From Fimenecus sp963590415 (lineage in GTDB: Bacteria > Bacillota > Clostridia > Oscillospirales > Acutalibacteraceae): DNA of 64,000 bases. Within the stretch, counting starts at the first letter, position 1; the number at the start of each line of letters is the position of its first letter. This document shows positions 25,299-33,425 of the stretch, one piece after another. The notes under the pieces are model-generated. The model was not told the DNA's origin. It searched no databases and was given only the letters and a program-made list of their open reading frames with translations. The stretch is taken from positions 1 to 64,000 of the forward strand of contig CAVAPB010000008.1 in assembly GCA_963590415.1 (NCBI GenBank). Reading direction: 5' to 3'. The translations under genes were made by a program, and so were the position numbers.

Positions 25299-25335
25299 GG
25301 CTGTAAAGGGTGTAAATCTTTTACAGCCTGTTTTT
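25299..25335 (+). terminator. Rho-independent terminator closing the lysis cassette
   Basis: GGCTGTAAA pairs with TTTACAGCC and is followed by GTTTTTG. It isolates the cassette from the polysaccharide cluster. Confidence 0.85.
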
Positions 25336-25369
25336 GTATTTACCGTTGCCTGACGGCGTACGATTTTCA

Positions 25370-25398
25370 TTGACTTTTAGAGCGTATGAATATATAAT
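25370..25398 (+). promoter_or_regulatory. Sigma-A promoter of the surface-polysaccharide cluster
   Basis: TTGACT (25370-25375) and TATAAT (25393-25398) are 17 bp apart, just before the first gene. No other comparably good promoter was seen in the 22 kb that follow, so most of the cluster may be one transcript. Confidence 0.8.
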
Positions 25399-25417
25399 AT
25401 TATAGTATATATCTATA

Positions 25418-26116
25418 ATGGGTAATTGGGGTGTTTTGCCTTTGAAAAAAAAATCGACAAATGTCGAAAAATATAACTATACAGGGGTTTATAACCGTTT
25501 TATAAAACGCTTTTTTGACTTTTTTGTCGCGCTTATCGCACTGATTGTTTTAAGCCCTGCTTTTGCGATTGTTTCGCTTGCCGTAAAGCTCGACAGTAAG
25601 GGTCCCGTTATTTTCAAACAGCAGAGACTCGGCAAGGACGGCAAGGTGTTCAATATATATAAATTCCGTTCTATGTGCGTCGGTGCGGAAAAGACGGGAA
25701 GCGGCGTGTATTCCGGCAAGGGCGACTCGAGAGTTACAAAGGTCGGTAAATTTATCCGTGCGACAAGCATTGACGAGCTGCCGCAGCTTATAAACATACT
25801 CAACGGCAATATGAGCTTTGTCGGACCCCGTCCGCCGCTTACTTATCATCCGTGGACTATTGACAAATATACCGAAGAACAGCTTAAAATGTTCCTTGTC
25901 CGCCCGGGCATTACGGGTTGGGCACAGGTGAACGGCAGAAAGGATGTCGAGTGGCACAGAAGGATTGAGCTCAATGTCTGGTATGTCAACAATGTGTCGA
26001 TGCTTCTTGATATAAAAATTATGTTTATGACTGTGTTCAAGGTTCTTACAAACGCTGACAATGAAAATACGGGCGAGACTGTAAGGCACGAGGAAAAAAA
26101 GGAAGAAAAGGTTTAA
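25418..26116 (+). CDS. Initiating sugar-phosphate transferase (undecaprenyl-phosphate, WcaJ/PglC type)
   Basis: This 232-residue monotopic membrane enzyme is predicted to transfer a sugar 1-phosphate to undecaprenyl phosphate, the first step of repeat-unit assembly. One membrane segment (about 33-55) precedes the catalytic domain with KFRSM, DELPQLINIL and SFVGPRPP, all diagnostic of bacterial sugar transferases. An in-frame TTG at 25442 behind GGGGTG is a plausible alternative start, because the ATG at 25418 has no visible RBS and lies close to the predicted transcript start. A long repeat-length regulator gene (Wzz/Wzd) is not seen in the window. Confidence 0.9.
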   Translation: MGNWGVLPLKKKSTNVEKYNYTGVYNRFIKRFFDFFVALIALIVLSPAFAIVSLAVKLDSKGPVIFKQQRLGKDGKVFNIYKFRSMCVGAEKTGSGVYSGKGDSRVTKVGKFIRATSIDELPQLINILNGNMSFVGPRPPLTYHPWTIDKYTEEQLKMFLVRPGITGWAQVNGRKDVEWHRRIELNVWYVNNVSMLLDIKIMFMTVFKVLTNADNENTGETVRHEEKKEEKV

Positions 26117-26122
26117 TTTATT

Positions 26123-26971
26123 ATGGAGCTTATGTATATTACAAACAGACCGGATATCGCGTCGCTTGCACAGAGTGCTGGTGCTGACAGGATATTTGTC
26201 GATATGGAATACATAGGCAAGGATCTGCGGCAGGGCGGGCTTGATACGGTTCAGTCGCATCACACTGTTGAAGACATAAAAGCCCTGCGCCCTATTCTGA
26301 CAAAGTCAAAGCTGCTTGTCAGGTGCAATCCCATTCACGGCGCTACGAAGGATTATCTTTCCTCCGCAAGGGAAATTGACGAGATAGTCAAGGCGGGCGC
26401 GGACATAATAATGCTTCCCTATTTCAAGACTGTGCGTGAGGTAAAGCTTTTTATAGACCTGGTTGCAGGCAGGGCGAAAACCTGCTTGTTGCTTGAAACG
26501 AGCGAGGCTCAGGCGATAATCGACGATATTTTAGAGCTTAGCGGTATTGACGAGGTTTTTATCGGGCTTAACGACCTGCATTTAAGCAAGGGTATGACCT
26601 TTATGTTCCAATTGCTTGCCGACGGTACTGTCGAACAGCTTACAAAAAAGTTCAAAAGAAAAGGTGTAAAGTACGGCTTCGGCGGCGTTGCGAGGGTCGG
26701 AACGGGAACTCTGCCTGCGGACTGCATTCTCGGCGAGCATTACCGCCTCGGTTCGCAGAGCGTTATTCTCTCCCGTGCTTTCTGCGATGTTGCGAAAGAG
26801 CCCGACATTGACTCGGTAAAAGAAAAGCTCACAACGGGCGTTCGGGACATAAGGGAATACGAAAAGGTTCTTGAAAACTGGACGGACGAACAGTTTGAGG
26901 AAAACAGAAAGAAAACCGTTGAGTGTACTCAAAGGGTTGTCGATATAATAAATGCGAAAAAAGATAGGTAA
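26123..26971 (+). CDS. HpcH/HpaI-family aldolase
   Basis: This 282-residue TIM-barrel protein belongs to the HpcH/HpaI class II pyruvate aldolase/citrate lyase family. VDMEYIG, ADIIMLPYFKT and the GIDEVFIGLNDLH block, with its metal-binding Glu/Asp region, support this. Members split or join 2-keto-hydroxy acids to pyruvate and an aldehyde. It is followed after 5 bp by a 2-hydroxyacid dehydrogenase gene inside a polysaccharide operon, which hints at making an unusual carboxylic-acid substituent or sugar; that is inference. Confidence 0.82.
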   Translation: MELMYITNRPDIASLAQSAGADRIFVDMEYIGKDLRQGGLDTVQSHHTVEDIKALRPILTKSKLLVRCNPIHGATKDYLSSAREIDEIVKAGADIIMLPYFKTVREVKLFIDLVAGRAKTCLLLETSEAQAIIDDILELSGIDEVFIGLNDLHLSKGMTFMFQLLADGTVEQLTKKFKRKGVKYGFGGVARVGTGTLPADCILGEHYRLGSQSVILSRAFCDVAKEPDIDSVKEKLTTGVRDIREYEKVLENWTDEQFEENRKKTVECTQRVVDIINAKKDR

Positions 26972-26976
26972 AACAT

Positions 26977-27891
26977 ATGAAACTGCTTGTTACGGGCGCA
27001 TTTAACGCCACAGACGAACAACTTGACAAGCTCTCGGAACTCGGATATGAGATTATGCGTCAGCAGGACGAGAGGGGAAAGCCCGAATGTGACTTTTCAG
27101 AGGCGGACGCCGTAATTTGCAACGGACTTTTCCTGTATCACGATATATCCGAGTTCAAATCGCTTAAAGTAATTCAGCTGACTTCGGCGGGGCTTGACAG
27201 AGTTCCGCTTGAAGAGATAAAAAAAAGGAACATTGCCCTTTTCAACGCAAGGGGAGTTTACTCCGTTCCGATGGCGGAATTTGCGCTCGCGGGCGTATTG
27301 AACCTTTATAAGCGCTTGAATTCGTTTTATGAAAATCAAAAGCAGCACCTTTGGCAGAAAGAAAGGCAGCTTTCGGAGCTGTGCGGTAAAACGGTTGTGA
27401 TAGTCGGCTGCGGAAGCGTCGGTTTTGAGTGCGCAAAACGCTTTAAGGCTTTTGATACAAAAATCATATCGGTTGATGTGTTCAATCACTGCAACAAAAT
27501 ATACGACGAGTTCTGCCATATTTCAAATATCGGTTCGGTTCTCGGCGAAGCGGATATTGTAATTCTGACTCTCCCGCTTACAGACAAAACAAGAGGAATG
27601 TTCAACAGCGAAATGTTTTCCCGCTTTAAGGACGGCTCGGTGCTTGTCAACATTTCAAGGGGAGCCGTGGTAAACGAAGCGGACCTTGCGGCGGCGCTTG
27701 AAAGCGGAAAACTATCCGGTGCGGTGCTCGATGTTTTTGAAACGGAACCGCTTGACGGGGAAAGTGTGCTTTGGGATATGCCCAATGTCACAGTCACTCC
27801 GCACAACTCCTTTGTTTCGGGAAATAACAGCGCAAGGCTTTTTGAACTTGCTTACGATAATCTTAAAAAATCAGCGAAAGGGTTAGTTTGA
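26977..27891 (+). CDS. D-isomer-specific 2-hydroxyacid dehydrogenase
   Basis: This 304-residue NAD(P)-dependent enzyme interconverts 2-keto and D-2-hydroxy acids. VIVGCGSVGFECAKRF (about 138-153) is the Rossmann motif. The LVNISRGAVVNEADLAAALESG block and ALDV-type FETEPL region are family signatures, and the catalytic His lies in VTPHNSF. At 304 residues it is slightly short but complete. It sits between the aldolase and a glycosyltransferase; reducing the keto acid made by the aldolase is a likely but unproven job. Confidence 0.85.
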   Translation: MKLLVTGAFNATDEQLDKLSELGYEIMRQQDERGKPECDFSEADAVICNGLFLYHDISEFKSLKVIQLTSAGLDRVPLEEIKKRNIALFNARGVYSVPMAEFALAGVLNLYKRLNSFYENQKQHLWQKERQLSELCGKTVVIVGCGSVGFECAKRFKAFDTKIISVDVFNHCNKIYDEFCHISNIGSVLGEADIVILTLPLTDKTRGMFNSEMFSRFKDGSVLVNISRGAVVNEADLAAALESGKLSGAVLDVFETEPLDGESVLWDMPNVTVTPHNSFVSGNNSARLFELAYDNLKKSAKGLV

Positions 27892-27892
27892 T

Positions 27893-28993
27893 TTGAAATT
27901 TGTTTTGGTTTCGCCTAAAAACAGAACGGCGTACAATTTCAGAGGGGATTTAATTAAGCTGATTATCTCCAAAGGCTACGAGGTAATCGTTACGGGTCCC
28001 AACAGGGATAATGTAGAAAAAATCGAGGCTCTCGGCGCACGCTTTGTTGAGATACCGATGAACAAAAACGGCGTAAACCCGTTAAAGGACCTTGAATACC
28101 AAAAGAATTTGAAAGCTCTGTTCGACAGGGAAAAGCCGGACGCGGTGCTGTCGTACACTTCGAAGCCCGTAATTTACGGCTCTGTTGCGGCTAAAAAGTC
28201 GGGCGTGAAATCCGTTACGGCTATGATAACGGGTCTCGGCTATGCGTTTACTTCACAGACAAAAAAAGCAAAAGTAATAAGAATGATTATGTCGGTGCTT
28301 TATAAAAAAGCATTGAGACTTGCGGATACCGTAATTTTCCAGAATCCCGACGATATGGAACAGTTTGTGTCCCTCGGGCTTGTGAAAGAAGAAAAGTGTA
28401 GGCTCGTTGCGGGCTCGGGTGTCAACACGCAGCGTTTCCACCCGTTGCCGTACCCCGAAGAGACAACCTTTTTTATGCTTTCGAGGGTTATGAATTCAAA
28501 AGGAATTAGGGAATACCTTGAAGCGGCAAAAACGGTTAAGGAAAAATATCCCGACGCACGGTTTATGCTTTTGGGCGCATGCGAGGGAATACAGGATTCG
28601 ATAGGCCCCGAAGAACTCAAAAAATACATTGACAGCGGAATAATAGAGCATTTCGGGGAAACGGAAAATGTTCCGCCCTATTACGGAATGTGCTCGGTAT
28701 ATGTGCTCCCGTCATACAGGGAGGGAACGCCGAGAACCATACTTGAAGCTATGGCAACCGCCCGTCCGATAATAACCACGGACGCACCGGGCTGCCGTGA
28801 AACCGTAATCGACGGCGTAAACGGCTTCCTTGTTCCCGTTAAGGATGCAAAGGCGCTTTCGGAAAAGATGATTCGGTTTATCGAACACCCCGAAATAATC
28901 GCGGAGATGGGCGAAAAAAGCCTTGAATACTGCAATGAAAAATTTGAGGTCGGAAAGGTCAATTCCGATATGATTAAATTCTGTAATATCTGA
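27893..28993 (+). CDS. Family 4 glycosyltransferase
   Basis: This 366-residue enzyme has the GT-B fold with the C-terminal EGTPRTILEAMATARPIITTD block of GT4 retaining transferases. It starts at a TTG two bases after the upstream stop, behind AAAGGG. The N-terminal half (SKGYEVIVTGPN, SYTSKPVIYG, MITGLGY) resembles PglA/WbaZ-type enzymes that add the second sugar to a lipid-linked repeat unit, which fits its place soon after the initiating transferase. The sugar donor is not known. Confidence 0.87.
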   Translation: MKFVLVSPKNRTAYNFRGDLIKLIISKGYEVIVTGPNRDNVEKIEALGARFVEIPMNKNGVNPLKDLEYQKNLKALFDREKPDAVLSYTSKPVIYGSVAAKKSGVKSVTAMITGLGYAFTSQTKKAKVIRMIMSVLYKKALRLADTVIFQNPDDMEQFVSLGLVKEEKCRLVAGSGVNTQRFHPLPYPEETTFFMLSRVMNSKGIREYLEAAKTVKEKYPDARFMLLGACEGIQDSIGPEELKKYIDSGIIEHFGETENVPPYYGMCSVYVLPSYREGTPRTILEAMATARPIITTDAPGCRETVIDGVNGFLVPVKDAKALSEKMIRFIEHPEIIAEMGEKSLEYCNEKFEVGKVNSDMIKFCNI

Positions 28994-29020
28994 GTATTTA
29001 ATACGGAGAGGTAAATATAT

Positions 29021-30337
29021 ATGGAGCTTTATGAAAAAATCATAAACGGCGAGGAAAAAATTTCTCTTGTCGGTCTCGGCTATGTAGGTATGCCGATTGC
29101 CGTCGCATTTTCCAAAAAGGTCAAGGTTGTAGGCTTTGACTTGAACGCTAAGAAAATCGAGCTTTACAAAAGCGGCGTTGACCCGACAAACGAGGTCGGC
29201 GATGAGGCTATCAAAAGCTGCACGGTTGATTTTACCGCGGACGAAACCAAGCTGCGTGAGGCTAAATTCCATATCGTAGCCGTTCCGACGCCCGTAAACG
29301 ACGACCATACGCCCGATCTGACTCCTGTCGAGGGTGCAAGCGAGATTTTGGGAAGAAACCTTGCAAAGGGTTCGGTGGTAGTGTTCGAAAGCACGGTTTA
29401 TCCCGGTGTAACCGAGGAGGTTTGTGTGCCGATACTTGAAAGAGTGTCGGGTCTTAAATGCGGAACCGATTTCAAGATAGGCTACAGCCCTGAGAGAATT
29501 AACCCCGGAGACAAGGTGCACCGCCTCGAAACGATTAAAAAGATAGTCAGCGGTATGGACGAAGAAACACTTGACACTGTCGCAAAGGTATATGAGCTTG
29601 TTGTAAAGGCTGGAATTCACAGAGCGGAGTCGATTAAGGTTGCGGAAGCTGCCAAGGTTATAGAAAACTCGCAAAGAGACATAAACATTGCCTTTATGAA
29701 CGAGCTTTCCATCATTTTCAACAAGATGGGAATTGACACAAAATCCGTCCTTGAAGCGGCGGGAACGAAGTGGAATTTCCTTAAATTTTATCCGGGACTT
29801 GTCGGCGGACACTGCATAGGCGTTGACCCGTACTATCTTACATACAAGGCTGAGGAGCTCGGCTATCACAGTCAGATTATCCTCTCGGGCAGAAGAATAA
29901 ACGACGATATGGGCAAGTATGTTGCGGAAAACACCGTTAAGAACCTTATCAAAGCCGATGTTTCCATAAAAAATGCAAAAATTGCAATTCTCGGTTTTAC
30001 CTTTAAGGAAAATTGCCCCGATACCAGAAACACAAAGATTATCGATATTTACAACGAGCTTAAAGAGTACGGCATTACGGCTGTTATCGCGGACCCGGCT
30101 GCCGATTCGGACGAGGCTAAGCGCCTTTACGGAATCGAGTTCGTTGACATGAGCGAAATAAAGGACTGCGACGCGGTAATACTTGCCGTTGCTCATGAGC
30201 AGTTCAAGTCGCTTTCAATGAGCGATTTTGAAAAAATGTTTAAGCACAGCGAAAACAGGAATGTACTTGTTGACATAAAGGGTCTGCTTGACCGTAAGGA
30301 ATACGAAAACGCAGGCTATATTTACTGGAGATTATAA
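29021..30337 (+). CDS. tviB: UDP-N-acetylhexosamine 6-dehydrogenase (TviB/WbpO type)
   Basis: This 438-residue enzyme oxidises C6 of a UDP-HexNAc to the uronic acid with two NAD. VGLGYVGMPIAVAFSKK (about 15-31) binds NAD. YSPERINPGD, then FYPGLVGGHCIGVDPYYL with the catalytic Cys in GGHCIGV, are diagnostic of the TviB/WbpO group. A TviC-like 4-epimerase gene follows after 2 bp, so together they probably supply UDP-GalNAcA or UDP-GlcNAcA for the polymer. The exact stereochemistry is not visible from sequence. Confidence 0.88.
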   Translation: MELYEKIINGEEKISLVGLGYVGMPIAVAFSKKVKVVGFDLNAKKIELYKSGVDPTNEVGDEAIKSCTVDFTADETKLREAKFHIVAVPTPVNDDHTPDLTPVEGASEILGRNLAKGSVVVFESTVYPGVTEEVCVPILERVSGLKCGTDFKIGYSPERINPGDKVHRLETIKKIVSGMDEETLDTVAKVYELVVKAGIHRAESIKVAEAAKVIENSQRDINIAFMNELSIIFNKMGIDTKSVLEAAGTKWNFLKFYPGLVGGHCIGVDPYYLTYKAEELGYHSQIILSGRRINDDMGKYVAENTVKNLIKADVSIKNAKIAILGFTFKENCPDTRNTKIIDIYNELKEYGITAVIADPAADSDEAKRLYGIEFVDMSEIKDCDAVILAVAHEQFKSLSMSDFEKMFKHSENRNVLVDIKGLLDRKEYENAGYIYWRL

Positions 30338-30339
30338 TT

Positions 30340-31314
30340 ATGGGATATAAAAATTTGAAATTTCCGTCCGACACACTTTTCCTTGTAACGGGTGCGGCAG
30401 GCTTTGTCGGCTCAAACCTTTGCGAGGCAATACTCAATATGGGGTATAAGGTCAGAGCTCTTGACGACCTTTCGACGGGTAAGCAGAAGAATGTCGATAT
30501 GTTCCTCGACAATCCGAACTATGAGTTTATAAAGGGCGATATAAAGGACCTCGACACCTGTATGAAGGCATGCGAGGGCGTGGATTTTGTGCTCAATCAG
30601 GCTGCTTGGGGAAGCGTTCCGAGAAGCCTTGAGATGCCTATTTTCTATTGCAAAAACAACATTGAGGGCACGCTCAATATGCTTGAGGCAGCAAGACAGA
30701 ACGGGGTTAAAAAGTTTGTTTATGCCTCCTCGTCATCCGTTTACGGCGACGAGCCGAATTTGCCCAAGACCGAGGGCAGGGAGGGCAATTTGCTCTCTCC
30801 GTACGCTCTTACAAAGCGCTGTGACGAGGAATGGGCAAAGCTTTACACAATGCACTACGGTCTTGATACCTACGGTATGAGATATTTCAATGTGTTCGGC
30901 AGGCGACAGGACCCCGACGGAGCGTATGCGGCGGTTATCCCGAAATTCTTAAAACAGCTTATGCACGGCGAGGTGCCGACCATAAACGGCGACGGCAAGC
31001 AGAGCAGAGACTTTACATATATCGACAATGTCATTGAGGCTAACCTCAAGGCGTGCCTTGCTTCCCACGAGGCGGCAGGTAATGCGTTCAATATCGCCTA
31101 CGGCGGAAGAGAATATCTCATCGACATTTATTACGGTCTTACAAAGGCTCTCGGGATTGATGTCGAGCCGAATTTCGGACCCGACAGAAAGGGCGACATA
31201 AAACATTCCAACGCCGATATTTCAAAGGCGAAAAAGCTGCTCGGCTATGACCCCGATTACAGCTTCCAAGACGGAATTAAGCTCGCTATCGAATGGTATA
31301 AGGAGAATTTGTGA
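30340..31314 (+). CDS. tviC: NAD-dependent UDP-HexNAc(A) 4-epimerase (TviC/WbpP type)
   Basis: This 324-residue extended SDR enzyme has VTGAAGFVGSNLCEAIL near residue 17, ASSSSVYGDEP and the YALTK catalytic YxxxK. The overall pattern (FGRRQDPDGAYAAVIPKF, RDFTYIDNVIEAN) matches TviC/WbpP epimerases, which convert UDP-GlcNAc or its uronic acid to the galacto form. It follows tviB closely and its stop overlaps the start of the next glycosyltransferase gene. Confidence 0.87.
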   Translation: MGYKNLKFPSDTLFLVTGAAGFVGSNLCEAILNMGYKVRALDDLSTGKQKNVDMFLDNPNYEFIKGDIKDLDTCMKACEGVDFVLNQAAWGSVPRSLEMPIFYCKNNIEGTLNMLEAARQNGVKKFVYASSSSVYGDEPNLPKTEGREGNLLSPYALTKRCDEEWAKLYTMHYGLDTYGMRYFNVFGRRQDPDGAYAAVIPKFLKQLMHGEVPTINGDGKQSRDFTYIDNVIEANLKACLASHEAAGNAFNIAYGGREYLIDIYYGLTKALGIDVEPNFGPDRKGDIKHSNADISKAKKLLGYDPDYSFQDGIKLAIEWYKENL

Positions 31315-32369
31315 TGGCAAAGCTTTCCGTTATTATCCCGATATACAATGCGGAGGAATATCTGCACGAGTGCATAGACAGCACTCTTCGTCAGAGTATG
31401 AGCGATATTGAAATCATCCTTGTCGATGACGGCGCAACAGATTCAAGCCCCGAAATATGCGACTCTTATGCGAAAGCGGATTCGAGAGTGCGTGTTGTCC
31501 ATAAGCCCAACGGCGGAGTTTGCGACGCAAGGAACGCAGGAATAAAAGAAGTTAAAACCGATTATTTCACTTTTCTTGAAAGCGACGATTGGCTTCCCGA
31601 TGACGCCCTTGAAAAGATGTACAGATATGTCGAAAGCGACAATGCCGATTTTGTTTTCGGCTCTTACTACAAGGTTTCGACCTCGGGCACTTCGGTAAAG
31701 CATCCCCTACCCGAAAAGGAAATTAAGTTTGACTCGGAAACCGTTAAGACCCGCCTTTTGGAATATGTTATGGGTCTTACGGGCGAGAGGCTTAAAACTC
31801 CGGGCAATGTCGATTCGCTTTTGACCGATACTGCAAAGCTTTATAAGACCTCTATTGTCCGTGAAAACGAAATTTATTGGATAAGCAGAAAAGAGATTTA
31901 CTCGGACTGCCTTGACTATATTTTACGCTATGCAAATTGCTGTGAAAGTGCCGTGTTCTTTGATGAACCGGTGTATTATTACAGACGGACAAACACAGGC
32001 TCGCAGACCGCAGGCTACAGGGAAAAAACGGTCGAGCTTTGGTTTGTACAGTTTGAGGCGATGAAAAAGTTTATCGAGGAAAACAAGCTTCCGAATTTAT
32101 ATGACGCATTTTATTCGAGAGTTTGCTTTTCGATTATCCCGATAGGCGGAAACGCATACAGAGCAGGCGACAGAAAAAAGGGTATGGAGCAGATAAAAAA
32201 GGCTCTTAAAAACCCGATATATAAAGAGGCGTTTGATAATTTCAATATCAACGATTTACCCGTTCATTTCAGACCGCTTTTCTTTTTTGCAAAGCATAAA
32301 ATGTACAACTCGTTCTATGAAATGACCGTGATTATGCGAAAGATAATGAACAAACAAAGAGGAATGTAA
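31314..32369 (+). CDS. Family 2 glycosyltransferase
   Basis: This 351-residue GT-A enzyme has SVIIPIYNAEEYL at the N-terminus, VDDGATDSS (first Asp pair), PNGGVCDARNAGI and FLESDDW in place of the usual DSDD, still with two Asp for metal and nucleotide binding. The C-terminal 120 residues are an unassigned accessory region. ATG at 31314 follows AAGGAG (a GTG one codon upstream is possible) and overlaps the epimerase stop. It probably adds one sugar of the repeat unit. Confidence 0.86.
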   Translation: MAKLSVIIPIYNAEEYLHECIDSTLRQSMSDIEIILVDDGATDSSPEICDSYAKADSRVRVVHKPNGGVCDARNAGIKEVKTDYFTFLESDDWLPDDALEKMYRYVESDNADFVFGSYYKVSTSGTSVKHPLPEKEIKFDSETVKTRLLEYVMGLTGERLKTPGNVDSLLTDTAKLYKTSIVRENEIYWISRKEIYSDCLDYILRYANCCESAVFFDEPVYYYRRTNTGSQTAGYREKTVELWFVQFEAMKKFIEENKLPNLYDAFYSRVCFSIIPIGGNAYRAGDRKKGMEQIKKALKNPIYKEAFDNFNINDLPVHFRPLFFFAKHKMYNSFYEMTVIMRKIMNKQRGM

Positions 32370-32374
32370 GCGTG

Positions 32375-33415
32375 ATGGAACCTTTGGTAAGCGTGGTTAT
32401 ACCCGTATATAAAACCGAAAAATATGTCATAAAAAGCGTCAACTCAATTTTGGCTCAAACCTATAAAAATCTTGAGGTCATTATCGTTGATGACGGCTCG
32501 CCCGACGCATGCCCGAAAATTTGCGACGAGCTTAAAAAGACGGATGAGAGAATAACCGTTATCCATAAGGAAAACGGCGGACTTTCGTCTGCAAGAAACG
32601 CAGGAATTGATGCGGCGCACGGCGAATACATACTTTTCCTTGACTCCGACGATACGCTGGAGGCTTATGCCATTAAAGATATGGCAGAAAAGGCAAATGA
32701 TGAAAAATGCGACGCTGTAATTCCGAACACATACTATAAGACCTATGACAACAGCGATAAAAAAGTAAAGTCGGCACATTTTACCGAGGATATGTTTTCA
32801 AAGGACCCAAAAATATTTGCTCTTGATGTGCTCATAGGAAAGGGCAGGGCAAGGCGTTCGACTGCGGTTTTATACTCCCTGCCGCTTATAAAAAACAACA
32901 ATATAAGATACCCGTTAGGAAGGATATCGGAGGATTTCTTTTTCAATCTTGATTTCTTTTCGGCGGCAGAAAGCATTGCTCTTTACGAAAAGCCTTCATT
33001 GAACAATCTTAAAAGAGAAGGCAGCATTTCCTCCTCGTATTATGAAAATTTTTTTGATACCGTTCTTGAAATGGATGTCAGAGTAGAAGAGTTTATCGCA
33101 AAAATCGACAATGATAAATATAAAGACTATATTTACGGAAGAAGAGAAACCTTGCTTTTCAGAAATATCTTGATATTTGCGATAAATGTTATGGGAGACT
33201 CTAAAACCTCTTATCACAAAAGAGTCTTAAAATGCGTGCGGATGTTTAAGAACGAAAGGCTTAAAGCTGCGCTTGAAAGCGGAGCCGGAACACCGTTTTT
33301 TGAGGGAAAATTCCAAAGATTTTATATGGGCTTTTCATTAAAGCTTATAAGAATGAAATTGTATCGTTTAACTTGCTTGCTTGCATTTATTGCAGCAAGA
33401 ATAAATACTGTTTGA
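32375..33415 (+). CDS. Family 2 glycosyltransferase
   Basis: This 346-residue GT-A enzyme is of the same type as the preceding gene product. SVVIPVYKTEKYV, VDDGSPDACP, ENGGLSSARNAGID and FLDSDDT are all present, so the active site is complete. The second half is divergent from its neighbour and probably sets acceptor choice. Codon use becomes more AT-rich toward the 3' end, where the AT-rich part of the cluster begins. Confidence 0.86.
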   Translation: MEPLVSVVIPVYKTEKYVIKSVNSILAQTYKNLEVIIVDDGSPDACPKICDELKKTDERITVIHKENGGLSSARNAGIDAAHGEYILFLDSDDTLEAYAIKDMAEKANDEKCDAVIPNTYYKTYDNSDKKVKSAHFTEDMFSKDPKIFALDVLIGKGRARRSTAVLYSLPLIKNNNIRYPLGRISEDFFFNLDFFSAAESIALYEKPSLNNLKREGSISSSYYENFFDTVLEMDVRVEEFIAKIDNDKYKDYIYGRRETLLFRNILIFAINVMGDSKTSYHKRVLKCVRMFKNERLKAALESGAGTPFFEGKFQRFYMGFSLKLIRMKLYRLTCLLAFIAARINTV

Positions 33416-33425
33416 GGTGTAGGGC

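Noticed and set aside
22158..25335. A complete prophage
   Set aside because: Only fibre, lysis and regulator genes are present; no integrase, replication, packaging, capsid or tail genes and no attachment-site repeats were seen.
28712..30196. 494-residue open frame on the minus strand
   Set aside because: It is antisense to tviB and the end of a GT4 gene, which have full family motifs; the antisense product shows no domain.
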